A stretch of 49,400 nucleotides of DNA, from the NCBI GenBank assembly GCA_016872795.1, contig VGYZ01000025.1, positions 1 through 49,400 of the forward strand, given 5' to 3'. The DNA comes from Planctomycetota bacterium. GTDB lineage: Bacteria > Planctomycetota > UBA1135 > GCA-002686595. Below are positions 47,639 through 49,400 of the stretch, piece by piece; the stretch's first letter is position 1, and each line of letters starts with the position of its first letter. Under the pieces are notes generated by a model that searched no databases, was not told the origin of the DNA, and was given only the letters and a program-made list of their open reading frames with translations. A program made the translations under genes and the position numbers.

Positions 47639-49400
47639 CTAGAACGCCATGCCGACGGAAAAGTGTGCGCGCCAGCGATCCTCGTCGATACGCGCATCGG
47701 GGTTCCAGCCCCAGTCGAGCCGCAGCGGACCGATCGGCAGCATGTAGCGCGCACCGACGCCGAGCGCCGAGCGCGAACCCCGCCAGTCGAGCACATCCTG
47801 CGCCTGCGTGGCGACCGTGCCGACATCCCAGAACAGCGCGCCGTCGAGCGGGCCCTTCACGCGCTGCCGCAGCTCCGCGGTGAACACCTGAAAGCCCTCG
47901 CCGCCGATCGGATTGCCCGACGCATCCTTCGGGCCGAGCTCGTCTTCGCGGAACGAGCGCACGGTGTTCTCGCCGCCGTTGAAGAAGCGCTCCTGCAGCG
48001 GAATGCCATCCGTGGCACCGTGGGGCGCGATCACGCCCATGCGCCAGGAGAGCGCGACGACGGTGCCCTCCGCGGGACTCGCGAGCCAAGTCTCGGTCAG
48101 GCGCAGCCGGGTGAAGTCGAGCTCCGAGCCGAGTGCAGCGTCGCCGTACTCGATCGAAGCCCGCAGCAAGTTGCCTTCGGTCGGAACGAAAATGCTGTCG
48201 CGGCGGTCCCAGCTGCCGATCAGCGACAAGGTCGAGATGTCGACATTCTCTGTCTGCGCGAGCGCGATCGGATCCGTGATGTCCACATCGCTGACGCGCG
48301 AGGCGCGGAAGCGATACTCCGTCGAAAACCGCAGGCGCGGGCGCAACTCGCGGGAAAGCGCGAACGCGGCGCCGAGCTCGTCTTTGTCGTACGAAGGCTC
48401 ATCGCGCAGCTCCTGGAACACCGAGACGCCCGCCTCGAAGTCCGTGCCGAAGACATGGGGCTCCGAGAGGCCCACCACGGCGCGCTGTGCGCGTTCGGCC
48501 AGCAGGCCATCGATGCTGAGCGTGCGCCCCGCGCCCAACAAGTTCGTCTCGCGCAGGCCCGCGAGCGCGCGCAGCCCCTCGTAAGATCCGTAGCCCGGCT
48601 CGAAAAACACCTCGGTGCTCGTGGCCTCGTCCACTTCGACGACCAGCAGCCGCTCGGCCTGCGCGCCAGGCTCCAACCCCACGCTCACGCTGCGAAAGAG
48701 CCCGCTGCGACTGAGCCGCGAGAAGGTCGCGCGCACCGCTCGCACGTCGTAGCGCTCGCCGGCCCGGATCGTCACCAAGTCGAGCACGTGACTGGTACGC
48801 GTCTTCTCGTGGCCTCGCACGACAATGCCCGCGATCCTGACTTCGGGCCCGGGGAGCACCGCGAAGGTCAGCGGGACGCGCGCCTGCGCATCGGGTGCGC
48901 CCTCGTGCAAGTCGACCTCCACATCGGGCCGACCACGCTGCTGGTAGTGCTCCTCGATGCGCGCGCGCAGATCGAGCGGAAGGCGCGGCGTGAGCGGATG
49001 TCCAGCCCATGCCGAGAGCTCGAGCTCCGCATCGATCGCAGCGACGCCGCCTTCGAGCGCAACGTCAGGAGCCACCGTGTAGCGCGGGCCTTCCTCGAGC
49101 CGCAGAGTCACGCGCGCGCTCGTGCGCGCCGCATCGAATTCGACGACCGTGTCGCGCACGCGCGCGTCGAGATGGCCCTTCGATGCCGCATGGGCCTCGA
49201 GCAAGCGCGCCGCATCGGAAAGCTCGCGTTCGACGTACCAGCGTGGCACGCTCGAACGCTCGAGCCCGGAGAGATCGATCGCCGACAGCGCGTCGTCCGC
49301 GCGCAGCTGCGAGCAGCCCTCGATCCTCGCGGCGGCAAGACGCGTCCGCGGCCCCTCGCGAACCGTGAACACGGCGAGACTACGGCCACCCGCGGGCTTG
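47639..49400 (-). CDS. Omp85-family outer-membrane protein (BamA/TamA-like), 5' end cut
   Basis: The frame stays open to the window edge, so the start and the N-terminal POTRA domains are missing; at least 587 residues are present. The visible N-terminal part has POTRA-like units (FTVREGPRTRLAAARIEG, RLEEGPRYTVAPDVALEGG, FAVLPGPEVRIAGIVVRGHEKTR). The C-terminal 360 residues form the beta-barrel with Omp85 signatures such as FEPGYGSYEGLRALAGLRETNLLGAGR, RRDSIFVPTEGNLLRASIEY, the lid-lock-like LQERFFNGGENTVRSFREDELGP, and the last strand ending in Phe (AHFSVGMAF), the BAM recognition signal. It inserts proteins into the outer membrane or exports autotransporter-like substrates. It carries four ACGT sites in its visible N-terminal part. 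It shows that the cell is didermic. Confidence 0.88.
   Translation of the reverse strand, partial: KPAGGRSLAVFTVREGPRTRLAAARIEGCSQLRADDALSAIDLSGLERSSVPRWYVERELSDAARLLEAHAASKGHLDARVRDTVVEFDAARTSARVTLRLEEGPRYTVAPDVALEGGVAAIDAELELSAWAGHPLTPRLPLDLRARIEEHYQQRGRPDVEVDLHEGAPDAQARVPLTFAVLPGPEVRIAGIVVRGHEKTRTSHVLDLVTIRAGERYDVRAVRATFSRLSRSGLFRSVSVGLEPGAQAERLLVVEVDEATSTEVFFEPGYGSYEGLRALAGLRETNLLGAGRTLSIDGLLAERAQRAVVGLSEPHVFGTDFEAGVSVFQELRDEPSYDKDELGAAFALSRELRPRLRFSTEYRFRASRVSDVDITDPIALAQTENVDISTLSLIGSWDRRDSIFVPTEGNLLRASIEYGDAALGSELDFTRLRLTETWLASPAEGTVVALSWRMGVIAPHGATDGIPLQERFFNGGENTVRSFREDELGPKDASGNPIGGEGFQVFTAELRQRVKGPLDGALFWDVGTVATQAQDVLDWRGSRSALGVGARYMLPIGPLRLDWGWNPDARIDEDRWRAHFSVGMAF

Overview
The window reads as GC-rich chromosomal DNA (about 70% GC by eye) from a didermic bacterium, most likely a planctomycete. 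The strongest signs are a PVC-type membrane-bound dehydrogenase fused to a haem-binding cytochrome c domain and a DUF1080 domain, a CRTAC1/UnbV-type FG-GAP protein paired with a secreted TPR protein, an ECF sigma gene coupled to a zinc-finger/TPR protein, and an Omp85 barrel protein. Nothing looks like phage, plasmid, insertion sequence, CRISPR array, tRNA or rRNA. The phylum call is inference from gene content.

Layout. 1-12.5 kb: a DUF455 ferritin-like protein running off the left edge, a fatty acid desaturase, a DUF4349 lipoprotein diverging from a small lipoprotein, a catalytic/non-catalytic pair of M16 peptidases, and the complete 2-oxoglutarate dehydrogenase set sucA-sucB-lpd. 12.5-22.5 kb (minus strand): S9 peptidase, EamA transporter, Dabb protein, a 1681-residue multidomain redox lipoprotein and a HEAT/vWA protein, closely spaced and possibly one transcription unit. 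22.8-24.7 kb: a secreted propeller-like protein whose 3' end and terminator hairpins are duplicated in tandem. 24.7-32.1 kb (minus): a B12/radical SAM protein, pdxA, a FlhB-C-like/FliK-like pair, and a sigma/anti-sigma/secreted-protein trio. 32.5-38.8 kb: queG, a zinc-ribbon protein, the TPR and CRTAC1 pair, thiE and queA. 38.8-43.3 kb: a candidate structured RNA and a three-gene regulatory cluster made of a degenerate ECF-like protein, a helical protein and a GAF/AAA+ protein that lacks key sigma-54-activator residues. 43.7-49.4 kb: flotillin with an NfeD-like partner, fabI, a small membrane protein and an Omp85 protein running off the right edge.

Two window-wide patterns stand out. First, the tetranucleotide ACGT is almost absent (16 by hand count; about 136 expected if bases were independent at 70% GC). 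Codons are bent to ATGT/ACAT where ACGT would be natural, which suggests a past or present ACGT cytosine methyltransferase or restriction system elsewhere in the genome. Second, several genes carry a TAnnnT hexamer (often after GC or CC) only 6-15 bases before the start codon, which suggests leaderless or very short-leader transcripts.

Most genes are housekeeping. The parts most likely to be new are the regulatory cluster at 39.4-43.3 kb with its neighbouring RNA candidate, the orphan FliK/FlhB-like pair, and the sigma/TPR-zinc-finger/secreted-protein trio.
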